A DNA stretch of 64,000 nt from Syncephalis plumigaleata (lineage: Eukaryota > Zoopagomycota > Zoopagomycetes > Zoopagales > Piptocephalidaceae). The stretch is from the NCBI GenBank assembly GCA_025201365.1, contig JAIXMF010000026.1:44145-108144 (forward strand). Direction: 5' to 3'. Shown piece by piece: positions 12,968-21,762 of this stretch. The notes beneath the pieces are model-generated. The model worked only from the letters and a program-made list of their open reading frames with translations. It had not been told where the DNA came from and did no database searches. Position 1 is the first letter of the stretch, and each line of letters begins with the position of its first letter. A program made the position numbers and the translations under genes.

Positions 12968-13884
12968 TTAGAATCCTTGATGATGCTGTGTACTTTGGAA
13001 ACCATACGAGAGATTGGCGCTAATGTCTGGATTGAGAGGTAAAGCTGCTGATTGCATGATTGATTCCCTATCATTGTCGTTATGTTCATGCTCTTTGTGA
13101 TTTCTATCACTTGATGAATGAGGTTGTTGCTGATATAAATGACTCATATCACTGCTGCCATTGCTGCTGTTGTTGACACCGCCAGCATTGCCACCACCAA
13201 CCTCACCGGTAGCAGAAGACATGGCCGGCATCTGCATTGTGGTTTCATGCTTTGACGGTTGCACTGCTACTATCGGTGTCTCCCTTACTTGCGCGGTATT
13301 CGAGGGGTGCGTCATCTTGCTAGGTGTTGGTTCCTGGCTCGTTTGCTGCATGGGCTCCTGCTCCTCTTCCTCACCACGCGCGTGTTGCTCCTTTTCTCGA
13401 CTGGCCATGGCGTGCGCTGTCTCATGAGGATGATGGTGATGGCTAGTAGCCACAGCTGCCCTAGGAGGTTCTGCACTAGGCGAGGATCGATCCATCGAAT
13501 GTTGTGCTTCTGGTCCTCGAGGTTCATATTTTGGATTATCCGGCGAGTTCTTCCACTAGAATTCTCATCATTAGCTTGTCATGTTTGTATTTGTTTGTTT
13601 GCTTGTTTGTTTGTTTACGTATAGACTTACATTGTTAGCCGCTTGCTTAAAAGCATCACGATGGCTCAAGTCCGGATGTTCAGACTTGACACGAGCAAGC
13701 TCGCTCTTCATGAATTTATTGTAGGGTGAGATACGATACTCACCGGCTAATATACACATTGCAACAAAATGTACAATTAGCATCGGCTTAACTTATTACA
13801 CTAACGAGGCATGACCATCTTATGAAACAGAGCACGCACGCACGCACACACGCATACACACTTACATCTTTTATCCTTTGGCAT
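12968..13884 (-). CDS. HMG-superfamily/YABBY-like small nuclear protein
   Basis: Three exons: 13884-13866, 13746-13631 and 13555-12968, giving 240 residues. Residues 1-60 begin MPKDKRSGEYRISPYNKFM and continue with LSHRDAFKQAANNWKNSP. This is the short HMG-box-related block found in fungal YABBY-like proteins. The remaining 180 residues are low in order and rich in His, Ser, Gln and Pro, with no recognisable domain. A DNA-binding or chromatin role is inferred from the N-terminal block. Start choice is supported by the short first exon ending in GAT followed by GTAAGT, and by the phase matching exon 2. Confidence 0.8.
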
Positions 13885-14637
13885 GATGATGATGTTGATG
13901 TTGATGCTGATATAGAATAATATCAGTAACAGTAATATATATCCTGATAATGTAACGGATAATAAGCGAATATATGGCGATAACACTAAGTAGGTAGGTA
14001 GGCGAGTAAGTAAGTAACTAGGAGTAATAAGTGAATAAGTGGGAAAAACCGTTATTTATTATGAGTGAGACTGCTTCAAATAGTATTTAAGTGGACTGAC
14101 ACTCGTTTCTCCAAGTGGCTGCATCATTCAAGTACTCACATGGTCAATGTTGTAGACAGCTGTCAGACTTTTAATTGTGATACAAATAGTCAACACAACA
14201 CAAGTAATGGCAAACGATTATTAAACTGTGCCATACTCAAGTGAGTAGGTGGTAAGAAAAGGGGCGTATGTGTGTATGTGTGTGTATGTACGAGGAGGCA
14301 GCAAATGATTATAATTCATCTACGTCAGGGTTGTTGTCATTACTCCTGTCGTCACAATTCAACCATACCTACGAGCGAGCTTTATTTATAGATCAACAGC
14401 TCTATCATAATAGAAATAGTAACAGTGTAGCATAACAACAATATCAATGATATTCATAGATTGATTGATTGAGACTCTGCTAATAAGGGGCCATAATTAC
14501 ATAGCTAACATGCAACTAAATGACTAATCAATGGCGATGCATACTCAAATAGTACATTAACATTCTGTTGTTATGTGTGATATCATTTTTATAGTACAAT
14601 TCTGTCATAGCTAATAAGTGTTTACTTGCTAGTTGGC
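13885..14637. other. Intergenic
   Basis: AT-rich spacer with scattered GTATGTGTGT-type runs. No coding or RNA signal seen. Confidence 0.4.
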
Positions 14638-15010
14638 TTACGATTCATGATGTTGCTCACTCGTTGTAGTGGCTTCTTCCGCATCCTGACTACGAAGCAG
14701 TGCTAGTCGTTGTGCATTTCTCTTCAATAACACACGCTCAAGAACCTTCTTCTCGTGTTCTGACATTTCACGCCAATTATTGATACGACTAATACTGCCG
14801 TCCTCGTTAATTACTATGATGTCAGTATTAATATGAATAAAGAATGGGCAACCACACTGTTCACTCACCAACTGGACCTAGTTCTTCGAGACGGACACTA
14901 TTATTATTACTATTACTGGAATGCTCACTAGTAATAGCTGGCAAACCAAGTAATTGGCCAGTTGTTTCTGGTAAACTCGATTCTGCACTAGGTGTATGCT
15001 CGTTTGTCAT
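14638..15010 (-). CDS. Small conserved fungal-type protein of unknown function
   Basis: Two exons (15010-14869 and 14813-14638) give 105 residues. The first half is Ser/Asn-rich. The second carries LEELGPVVINEDGSISRINN followed by W-x-x-M-x-x-x-E-K and a basic helix (LLKRNAQRLALLR). I recognise this G-P-V-x-x-N-x-D-G-S/T-x-S-R-I-x-N-W block as recurring in short fungal proteins but cannot attach a function. The splice phase is 1 and restores Val at the junction. The gene lies head to head with the PPR gene at 15156, with 145 bases between the two start codons, so they probably share a promoter region. Confidence 0.7.
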
Positions 15011-15155
15011 TGTGCAAGCAATAGAACGTAGAAAGCGAATATGGGAAGGTGAAAGAAAAATAAAGAACAAACCGCTGTTAGAAATTGGAAACGAACGATA
15101 TTGACGTGTTGCTTCAATTCCATACTGTCTGTCCTTTATGATTTGAGAGAACACT

Positions 15156-16541
15156 ATGTTAAAACAATATGCATGGTTCTCAGTGCGTTCTAATCTAAAC
15201 TTGTACGCTAGGACACTTTTACTTTACGCACCACAAGCATGTAGCAGTCGACTGATATCGCGTCAACGTGTAGAAAACCGACTATTCTTGCGGACACTAT
15301 ATACCTTACCTGGACTATTGTCAGATTCTATTGATACTAAACACGAATCTAGTAAGCCTGAAGAAGCAGCAGATCAAGCAAAGCAAGAGGAATGTCGATC
15401 CGAACCGAATGCAACTCGGTCGCTCAACACTAAGGCAGATTCAGTTACGCGACCATCATATCGATTTTCGCGACGATTCATGGAGGATAATCCAGAACTA
15501 GAACCATTCCATAACGATATACGTAATGCCACATACAATTATGATATACAGGAAGCGGAGAAGGCGTATCAGGAACTAGAGAACGCCAAACTTAAGCCCA
15601 ACGAACTTACACTGCAACTAATGTTACGCGCACATCTTAGTGGGATATACTCGCGTAATACCGGTCGTGCTCGTACATTGCCATGGCAAAGTTTACGTCG
15701 TATGGAAAAGCTTCTTCGCACCTATAGACGGAACAATAAACAGCTGGTCCCTTCGCAGATGGTGTACAATTTAATGCTGCGCGCTTATGGCTGCGTGTAT
15801 CCCGCTGATCGACATAGTGCCTGGCAGTTGTACCAGCAAATGCTCGCCGACGGTGTAATGCCAGGAAAGCGTACGTTCGGCAATCTAATCACCGTTTACA
15901 TGCGACGTACGGATGTTGAAGGGGCCGAGCGTGTCGTAGAGGAGATGCGTCGTTTAAAGCGACAACCAAACGGCGTCATCTACTCCATACTTATGCACAC
16001 TTACGTGGAGGCGCGTCGTCTCGTCGATGCCTTGGCCATTTATTATCGAATGCGAACAGAAGGCGTACAGGTCAACGCGCACATCTATACCGAGTTGATC
16101 CATGCTCACGTTAAGGGTAGCGACATTGCGGAGGCGGAACGAATGTATCAGCGAATGCTCGTCAATAACGTGCATCCCACCGTGGTGACCCTTTGCGAGC
16201 TAATGCGGGGTTATGCGAAATTCGGTAATGCAACGAAAGCACGGGAAATGTTCGATGAATTCGCGAGACGTAAGCTGATACCGCCTACAATAGCCTACAA
16301 CATTATGCTGCATGCCTACTCAAGCAAGCAAGATGAGACGGGCATGGCGTATATAATGGAGCAACTACGAAGGAGCAACGTGCAATGGGATATCGTCACC
16401 TATAATACGCTTATTCATTGGTATACCAAAATAAATGATATCCCTACAGCGCAGCGCTATTATCGAGAATTACTAGGTGCAGGACTGCAACCCGACAATA
16501 TTACTCGAGAAGCAATGTCAAAGCATCACTCTGCAACATAA
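15156..16541 (+). CDS. Pentatricopeptide repeat protein, probably mitochondrial
   Basis: Single exon of 461 codons. The N-terminus (MLKQYAWFSVRSNLNLYART) is basic and free of acidic residues, like a mitochondrial presequence. From about residue 190 to the end there are seven or so 35-residue PPR units, for example VIYSILMHTYVEARRLVDAL and TYNTLIHWYTKINDIPTAQR. PPR proteins bind RNA and act in processing, stability or translation of organellar transcripts. The specific target cannot be read from the sequence. GC content rises in the repeat region compared with its neighbours. Confidence 0.9.
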   Translation: MLKQYAWFSVRSNLNLYARTLLLYAPQACSSRLISRQRVENRLFLRTLYTLPGLLSDSIDTKHESSKPEEAADQAKQEECRSEPNATRSLNTKADSVTRPSYRFSRRFMEDNPELEPFHNDIRNATYNYDIQEAEKAYQELENAKLKPNELTLQLMLRAHLSGIYSRNTGRARTLPWQSLRRMEKLLRTYRRNNKQLVPSQMVYNLMLRAYGCVYPADRHSAWQLYQQMLADGVMPGKRTFGNLITVYMRRTDVEGAERVVEEMRRLKRQPNGVIYSILMHTYVEARRLVDALAIYYRMRTEGVQVNAHIYTELIHAHVKGSDIAEAERMYQRMLVNNVHPTVVTLCELMRGYAKFGNATKAREMFDEFARRKLIPPTIAYNIMLHAYSSKQDETGMAYIMEQLRRSNVQWDIVTYNTLIHWYTKINDIPTAQRYYRELLGAGLQPDNITREAMSKHHSAT

Positions 16542-17085
16542 ACTATTTACACAAATAATAATAATAAAAAACATGAACTACTCGATTGTTGCTACGATCG
16601 ATGTAAATTACAGATTTTTCCCAATCAATAAATAATCTTGCACAACTGTTTACACCATTATCGTATTGCTATTATTATTGAGTAGTTGTCATGACCCTAG
16701 CAGTTGAGGGAGATGTTAATGATTGCGATATCATATATTACAATAGTATTGACAAGCTATGATGAATTGGCAGGAACATTTAGTAAAGGACAATATGGAT
16801 GCTTGTTTTATTCAGCGCATTGTTATAATGGTATTCGAGAGGATTCAGATAGCAATCTTCAATCAAGCAGAGTGAAATGATGACGCAGTACATGTGCTAC
16901 CGAGTAACATCCTCTATGCATTGAGAAGCATTCATCAGGTTGTACAGGTTGATGTCTCAATTGCTACTATAGTTGATTTGTTCGATTAATCATCCAGTTT
17001 ATAGAAAGTATTAGCATGTGTTATGGTTTAATGATGTATAAACACTACTCTTATCAACTAATGTAATATGGTTTATTGATGTTTG
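16542..17085. other. Intergenic between converging PPR and F-box genes
   Basis: Contains 3' ends of both genes. A short stretch near 16,600-16,650 (AAATAATCTTGCACAA) resembles part of the dispersed repeat at 28489 and 47536. Nothing else seen. Confidence 0.35.
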
Positions 17086-18714
17086 TTATAGTTCACCGTA
17101 TTCTTCTATCACTAGCGTACGTTTTTCATTGGAACTATATATTGTACCGACTATTGCATAGTCAGGCAGGTCCAAGCCCATATCTGGTATTTCCAATTTA
17201 CATATTATCTCTTTTGTATTGATGTCAACAAGCAATCGACTTTCTGTATCATTATGATATGTAATAAAAACATAGAGATCTCCTATAATATGCATGATGA
17301 AAGCCATACCCGGCATTTGTAATACTTGATCGTCATCGTAGGATAAATCTGTCCATACTTTTGTTGGTCTGAAACCAAATTCTAGATATCTGCATCCAGC
17401 CCTTAATAACGGAATGGGTATATGTTGGTCAGTTGTAGTGTAGCAATTACGTAAAGTATGACTTTGACCACTGGATGCTACACTGTGAATTATGGATAGA
17501 TCACTACGAACAGAATCAAGTATTTCAATTATCATATGCGAGTCGTATGAATTATGAGCATATATTGCCACATCCATTACCCTCTCGGGTAAATGAAACC
17601 AGCCATTTCGCAATTGTACTACAGGGTTATTGCTCGAGAATTGGTATAGTGCCCATTCAATACGATCTGTATCATCTTTGACTTTGACTCTTCTTGCCGT
17701 GTATACTATTGCTCTATTGTTGGTTGTTTTGTAGAAATGGACCGCATCCCATGTACCATCAATGCTTCCTGGACACATGATACTATTATCTATATCGAAT
17801 ACCATTGCATTGGCTATATCTATTGATTAGTACTAGCTATATTGCATCATTGTACAATTACTACGCCTACATATACAAACTGGTGAATCATAGAATCCTC
17901 CCTCTCTCTCATGCACTAATAATATCCATTTCCCTTCGATTATCTCCACTTTATATGATACTGGAACATCGAATGTAGTGAAAATACCACCATGTTTGCG
18001 AGAAAGTATTTTTACATTATAGTCGGTGTCGCTTTCAATTTCCTCAGGAGTTACGACTATGTAATGATCACCCAGGACATAAGTATACTCATCTTCATTA
18101 CCAATATCCAGCGAAAGAACGTTTGGCGATGTAGAGAATGTACTGTTATACACAGTATTATTGTTTGATCTAAGATTTGAATGCGGCAGATATCCTAAAA
18201 CATAGCTATGAATTGGTGTTCCGTCTGGACGATATTGCAGTGCAATAAATATACGATTATTATCAGCATCTTTGCGATAGCGCATTCCATCATTGTCATG
18301 TTCCATATTGATACGCGTGGTCTTGCATCGTCCAAATCGCCAATTATTCTCGGTGCTCACTCGTCGACGATATGTGTTGTACCAGTCCACATTCTCTAGT
18401 AGATCGGCTCGTTTATCCGATGTACATGGATTGTTGACATCCGTGCGTACACACCATAATACGAAATCCATTTCTTTATCATAGCAATCTTTTGATAGGA
18501 ACTCTCTATGGTATAGTGCTTGCCATAATGCTCTATCATTTCGAATACTGCTTCTTAGCGAGCGACAACATGCTGATAAACGCACTAATCCGATATGACC
18601 TAGTAGACTACGGAAGACACGCTGGTCATGAAATGGAAGACTATTCAGACAAACTAGTAATCTACAAGACGAGTTGGGATTACTCGATATTTCAGCAGTA
18701 GTAGTAGTAGACAT
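17086..18714 (-). CDS. F-box-like protein
   Basis: Two exons: 18714-17877 and 17819-17086. The intron has a GTATATGT donor, a TACTAAT branch site and a CAATAG acceptor; a second acceptor 6 nt downstream is also in frame. The product is about 523 residues. Residues 30-75 (VFRSLLGHIGLVRLSACCRS, then WQALYHREF) look like an F-box, the Skp1-binding motif of SCF ubiquitin ligases. The rest has no recognisable repeat and is likely a degenerate beta-propeller or a lineage-specific region. Without the splice, translation stops at a TAG 44 bases into the intron. A substrate cannot be suggested. Confidence 0.65.
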
Positions 18715-18801
18715 AGTGGAATGGAATAAGAAAGACAATAAGGGGTAGAGAAATACGATGACGTTATTTTAATCAAGAATACACAAATAAATCATACGCA
18801 A

Positions 18802-19200
18802 GTGTGGATAACAATAAAGCATGGTGTTCAAGTATTTCTAATTGACGAGATATCCTATCGTCACTTGTCATGCCTTCTTAAGATGAATATAATCTATAAC
18901 AATATACTAACTCATTATTCTATTAGATGTACACATCAGAATTGTAAAGATGACATGAATGGTAAAGGATTCGAGTATCATTTATGGAATCGGGATATGG
19001 CAGCATGTCTGAATTCTATTCAGATTATTCTCAGTCTTCGCAATGGAAACGGTGTTCCAACACAACTACATCAAAGTGCCATTACTTCTAAATGTTCAAG
19101 AAAAGGAGGACAACAGAAACAACTTATCCGTAATGTATCATCAATCGCATCTAAATACTTATTAACATGGCTATTACTTATTAGTAGAAGCAAAGGTTAA
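18802..19200 (+). pseudogene. Relic of a Fanzor/TnpB-like (IS607-type) nuclease, C-terminal part
   Basis: An open frame of 132 codons shows the C-terminal RuvC region of TnpB/Fanzor proteins. VFLIDEISYR resembles the DEF-TS segment. A zinc-finger remnant follows (RCTHQNC), then LWNRDMAACLN, which matches the WNRD-x-NA-x-N motif carrying the last RuvC Asp. Part of the zinc finger is missing: the usual TS-x-x-C-x-x-C is reduced to a single Cys. No N-terminal or central region is found upstream, where the F-box gene starts. The frame is best read as a decayed fragment of a transposon-encoded gene, not an active one. Confidence 0.55.
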
Positions 19201-19659
19201 TAGCGTTAATCAGAAAAAGAAATCCTGTATTATAGAATAAAGAATACTAGTGTAATTGTCGCTTTATTTTTATATAACATTTCGATATGAATGATTAAAT
19301 AATCATTGGATATATATCCGAAATATAGCGACGAATATAATACGCATACAACAAGGATCATACTAAGAATGTATACAAACTCAATCGAAAGCTTACCATT
19401 CAATGAATATGAAAGAAGCCTAAGGAGATACAAGTAACTAATATCATTACTATTACTATTTGTACCCTTTTCATAATAAACAAAAGGTTGTTATCTAGCC
19501 GACTGGATGTACACACATGGAAATACCTACCGTGTGGACCATATAGCACTTGTCATAGTCATTAAATAAAACTAGCAAGCACCATGGAATAGCGGCCGTG
19601 TTACACTTTCTAAAATAACAAATAATTATAATGTTAGACTATTGTCTATAGTAAAGTTG
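19201..19659. other. Intergenic
   Basis: AT-rich, nothing recognised. It might contain further degraded transposon sequence from the Fanzor-like relic. Confidence 0.35.
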
Positions 19660-20229
19660 TTACAATTGGTGGCTATTGTTGAAACTCGTCTGCGACGATG
19701 ACTGTACGCTAAATTGGTGATACGCGCTCCTTGTAAAGAATGCGTATTTGGATGGTTTAGCAGCTATTGTTTGCACTTGACTTTGTTGCACGTTATAAGG
19801 CAGGTCGAATGAGCCTATTCGTGCTTTTTTAGACATAACAGCTGGTGAAGAACAAGAGGAGAAACCGAAATCGTCTGCTGAATCTAGTGCCATTGGTTCT
19901 GGCAAGTCCAGCTCTTCCATATCGTTCTCGAGCCATGCTTGTACACTTGATTGCCGCGTCAATGTTGGTGATAGTGGTGGGAGAGGACGCCATATTCCTT
20001 GGGACTTGTTCAATGACGCAGAAGAGTGTGGTACAGCAGTGGTATAAAATGAAGATGACGATCGCTCAATCGGCTGCATCATCGTCATACTCTCTTCACT
20101 TGGTTTCCGTTCAGACAAGTAATTTGACGGGAAAAACAAGGATTGTACTCGTTTCTTGCTAGAAACAAGTGGAGCTGATTTCGATACAACAGCATCTGTT
20201 AGAGTTATTGTGGAAGTAACGGGAACCAT
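19660..20229 (-). CDS. Hypothetical Ser/Pro-rich protein
   Basis: An open frame from ATG 20229 encodes 189 residues. The frame extends further upstream without an ATG, so an additional 5' exon is possible. The sequence is rich in Ser, Pro and Gln, with an acidic patch (WLENDMEELDLPEP) and basic pairs (SSKKRVQS, MSKKARIGS). No domain is recognised. The composition fits a disordered regulatory protein, for example a nuclear or cell-cycle inhibitor type, but that is only an impression. Confidence 0.5.
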   Translation of the reverse strand: MVPVTSTITLTDAVVSKSAPLVSSKKRVQSLFFPSNYLSERKPSEESMTMMQPIERSSSSFYTTAVPHSSASLNKSQGIWRPLPPLSPTLTRQSSVQAWLENDMEELDLPEPMALDSADDFGFSSCSSPAVMSKKARIGSFDLPYNVQQSQVQTIAAKPSKYAFFTRSAYHQFSVQSSSQTSFNNSHQL

Positions 20230-20367
20230 TATGGATGCTATAGATATGGATAGCGCAAGACACAAAAACAAGCAGAAAGAAAGAAAAGAAAAATGCAGAG
20301 AGGAATTACAAGGTCAGACAAAATAAAATAAAAATAAAGAATTTTTTATAATGGTCAAAATATCACA

Positions 20368-20509
20368 CATATTTATTCAATAAATAACTGGATATTTTTA
20401 TGTAATAAGGCCATGAATTAATAGACGGAATGATCTTGTAGATATACTTGTACCAAGAAATAATGACTTGAATACCTATATATCTACTTGATGATGTTCT
20501 TGTCTTGTT
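20368..20509 (-). other. Family-conserved 3' UTR of the intronless copy
   Basis: Reverse-strand sequence from 20509 begins AACAAGACAAGAACATCATC and follows the terminal exons of copies 1 and 2 to the AATAAA stretch. A deletion appears to have occurred between two TTCAAGTCA repeats. All three frames are broken here, which argues that this segment is untranslated in the family. Confidence 0.65.
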
Positions 20510-20529
20510 CAGGCAGAAGCGATGGCATT

Positions 20530-20718
20530 CTAGGCATGGGACTCTTTGGGGGGAGGAGATTGCCTGGCGGTATCAGCAGCGGCGGGAGGTTTCTCTATAA
20601 CTTCTGTAACTTCTTCTTGAGGAGTACGACGGGTTATTGCGGGCTTAGCTTCAACGGCGACCAGGCTGGTGAGAGTGACGACGGCGACGGCAATAGCGAT
20701 AACGGCAGAGAACTTCAT
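20530..20718 (-). CDS. Small secreted peptide, intronless paralogue (copy 3)
   Basis: A 62-residue open frame starts at ATG 20718 (context CAACATGAAG, shared with copy 2). The first 24 residues are a classical signal peptide: MKFSAVIAIAVAVVTLTSLV then AVEA. Over the first 31 residues, 24 match copy 2. The mature part is Pro/Glu-rich (TPQEEVTEVIEKPP) and unlike copy 2. Straight after the shared Arg-Arg it reads ACT CCT, where spliced copy 2 reads GCT CCT across two exon junctions. No introns are present. TATA-like TATATATA lies at 20853-20860 on this strand. The role is unknown; a short secreted peptide with a conserved leader and variable body fits an effector or signalling peptide. Confidence 0.75.
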   Translation of the reverse strand: MKFSAVIAIAVAVVTLTSLVAVEAKPAITRRTPQEEVTEVIEKPPAAADTARQSPPPKESHA

Positions 20719-20852
20719 GTTGATATCGATTGGATAAGATGGAAAGGTGAGCTGACTAGAACGAGAGTAGAAAGTAGTGGAGGAGGAGAGTAAAGAGAGT
20801 AGAATAGAGTAGAAGAGCAGGTATGGAGATGGTGAGTGTGTCAACAGCACCA

Positions 20853-20860
20853 TATATATA
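20853..20860 (-). promoter_or_regulatory. TATA-like box of copy 3
   Basis: TATATATA about 135 bases upstream of the ATG at 20718 on the minus strand. This is the only strong TATA-like element in that leader. Confidence 0.4.
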
Positions 20861-20985
20861 GCCATGATGATGGCGGTGGTTGATGTTTCTAATGAACAGG
20901 ATAAAGCATTTTAAAGGGATCTGATTGGTGGAAAATTCGAGGGAAACTCGACGAGGTTCCGAGCGTACTATTTTATGATAGCTAT

Positions 20986-21057
20986 AGCAACGTAGCGCAG
21001 TGGAAGCGTATTGGGCTCATAACCCAAGGGTCGGTGGATCGAAACCACCCGTTGCTA
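20986..21057 (+). tRNA. tRNA-Met (anticodon CAT)
   Basis: A complete cloverleaf of 72 nt without intron. The acceptor stem AGCAACG pairs with CGTTGCT, with discriminator A. The anticodon stem is TTGGG/CCCAA with loop CTCATAA, giving anticodon CAT, and the T stem is GGTGG/CCACC. The GC content and the elongator-like acceptor suggest elongator Met, though initiator identity is not formally excluded. It lies between the two divergently oriented secreted-peptide genes. Confidence 0.93.
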
Positions 21058-21762
21058 TTATTATTTAAGCTGCTACTTCATCTACTTAGTGATGATATAT
21101 CACTTTATTATGATAATACAAAGTAGGGGAGTATTTTTCATTTTTATTTTTTACACTATAGTGTGGTTTCCTAATTAGGAAATGCTACACGTTGATTAGT
21201 GGTCAACAATGCAGCCATTGCTAGTAGAAGGCATTTGGTAGTTAGCGAACAATGACGTGAACAAAACAAAAGTTTCTTGTTTGATTGATATAGAGAAGAA
21301 CGGCTAGCTCGGCTACGTATACACTGTTTGCTATATTAGCCTTTGTCGTATGAATACTGAATGGCCTTTGCAGGACACGTCTCAATGGCATGAATCATAC
21401 ATTGAATAGAACAATAAACACACATTATTATTAGTGGTTGCAATAATGGAGTATTTTGAAATGCCGATATAATGTAGGTTCGGATAATTGACAGATCATG
21501 CGGTTACACGACATGGCAAACATTCACCACTCATCTAATTGGTACTATCTGCTCGCTATACTACCTGCAAACAATGGATTGACGATTCTGCTATATCAAT
21601 ATCTGCCATCATCATTATCATCTCGGCTATAAATCGAGCACCATTGCTACACTCAACTTGCCATCTTTATACTCGCTCTTCTACTCTACTCTACTCTAGC
21701 TGCTATCTACTCTCGTTCTAGTCTGTTTATCTGTTTATCCATTCCACTAGGCCAACATCAAC
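21058..21762. other. Upstream region of the microexon gene
   Basis: No coding signal. The last 140 bases hold a TATA box (21628-21634) and a pyrimidine-rich leader with CTCTACTCTACTCTA-type repeats before the ATG at 21763. Confidence 0.5.
21628..21634 (+). promoter_or_regulatory. TATA box of the microexon gene
   Basis: TATAAAT in the context GGCTATAAATCG, 129-135 bases upstream of the ATG of the signal-peptide exon. The clear TATA box suggests regulated or strong expression. Confidence 0.55.
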
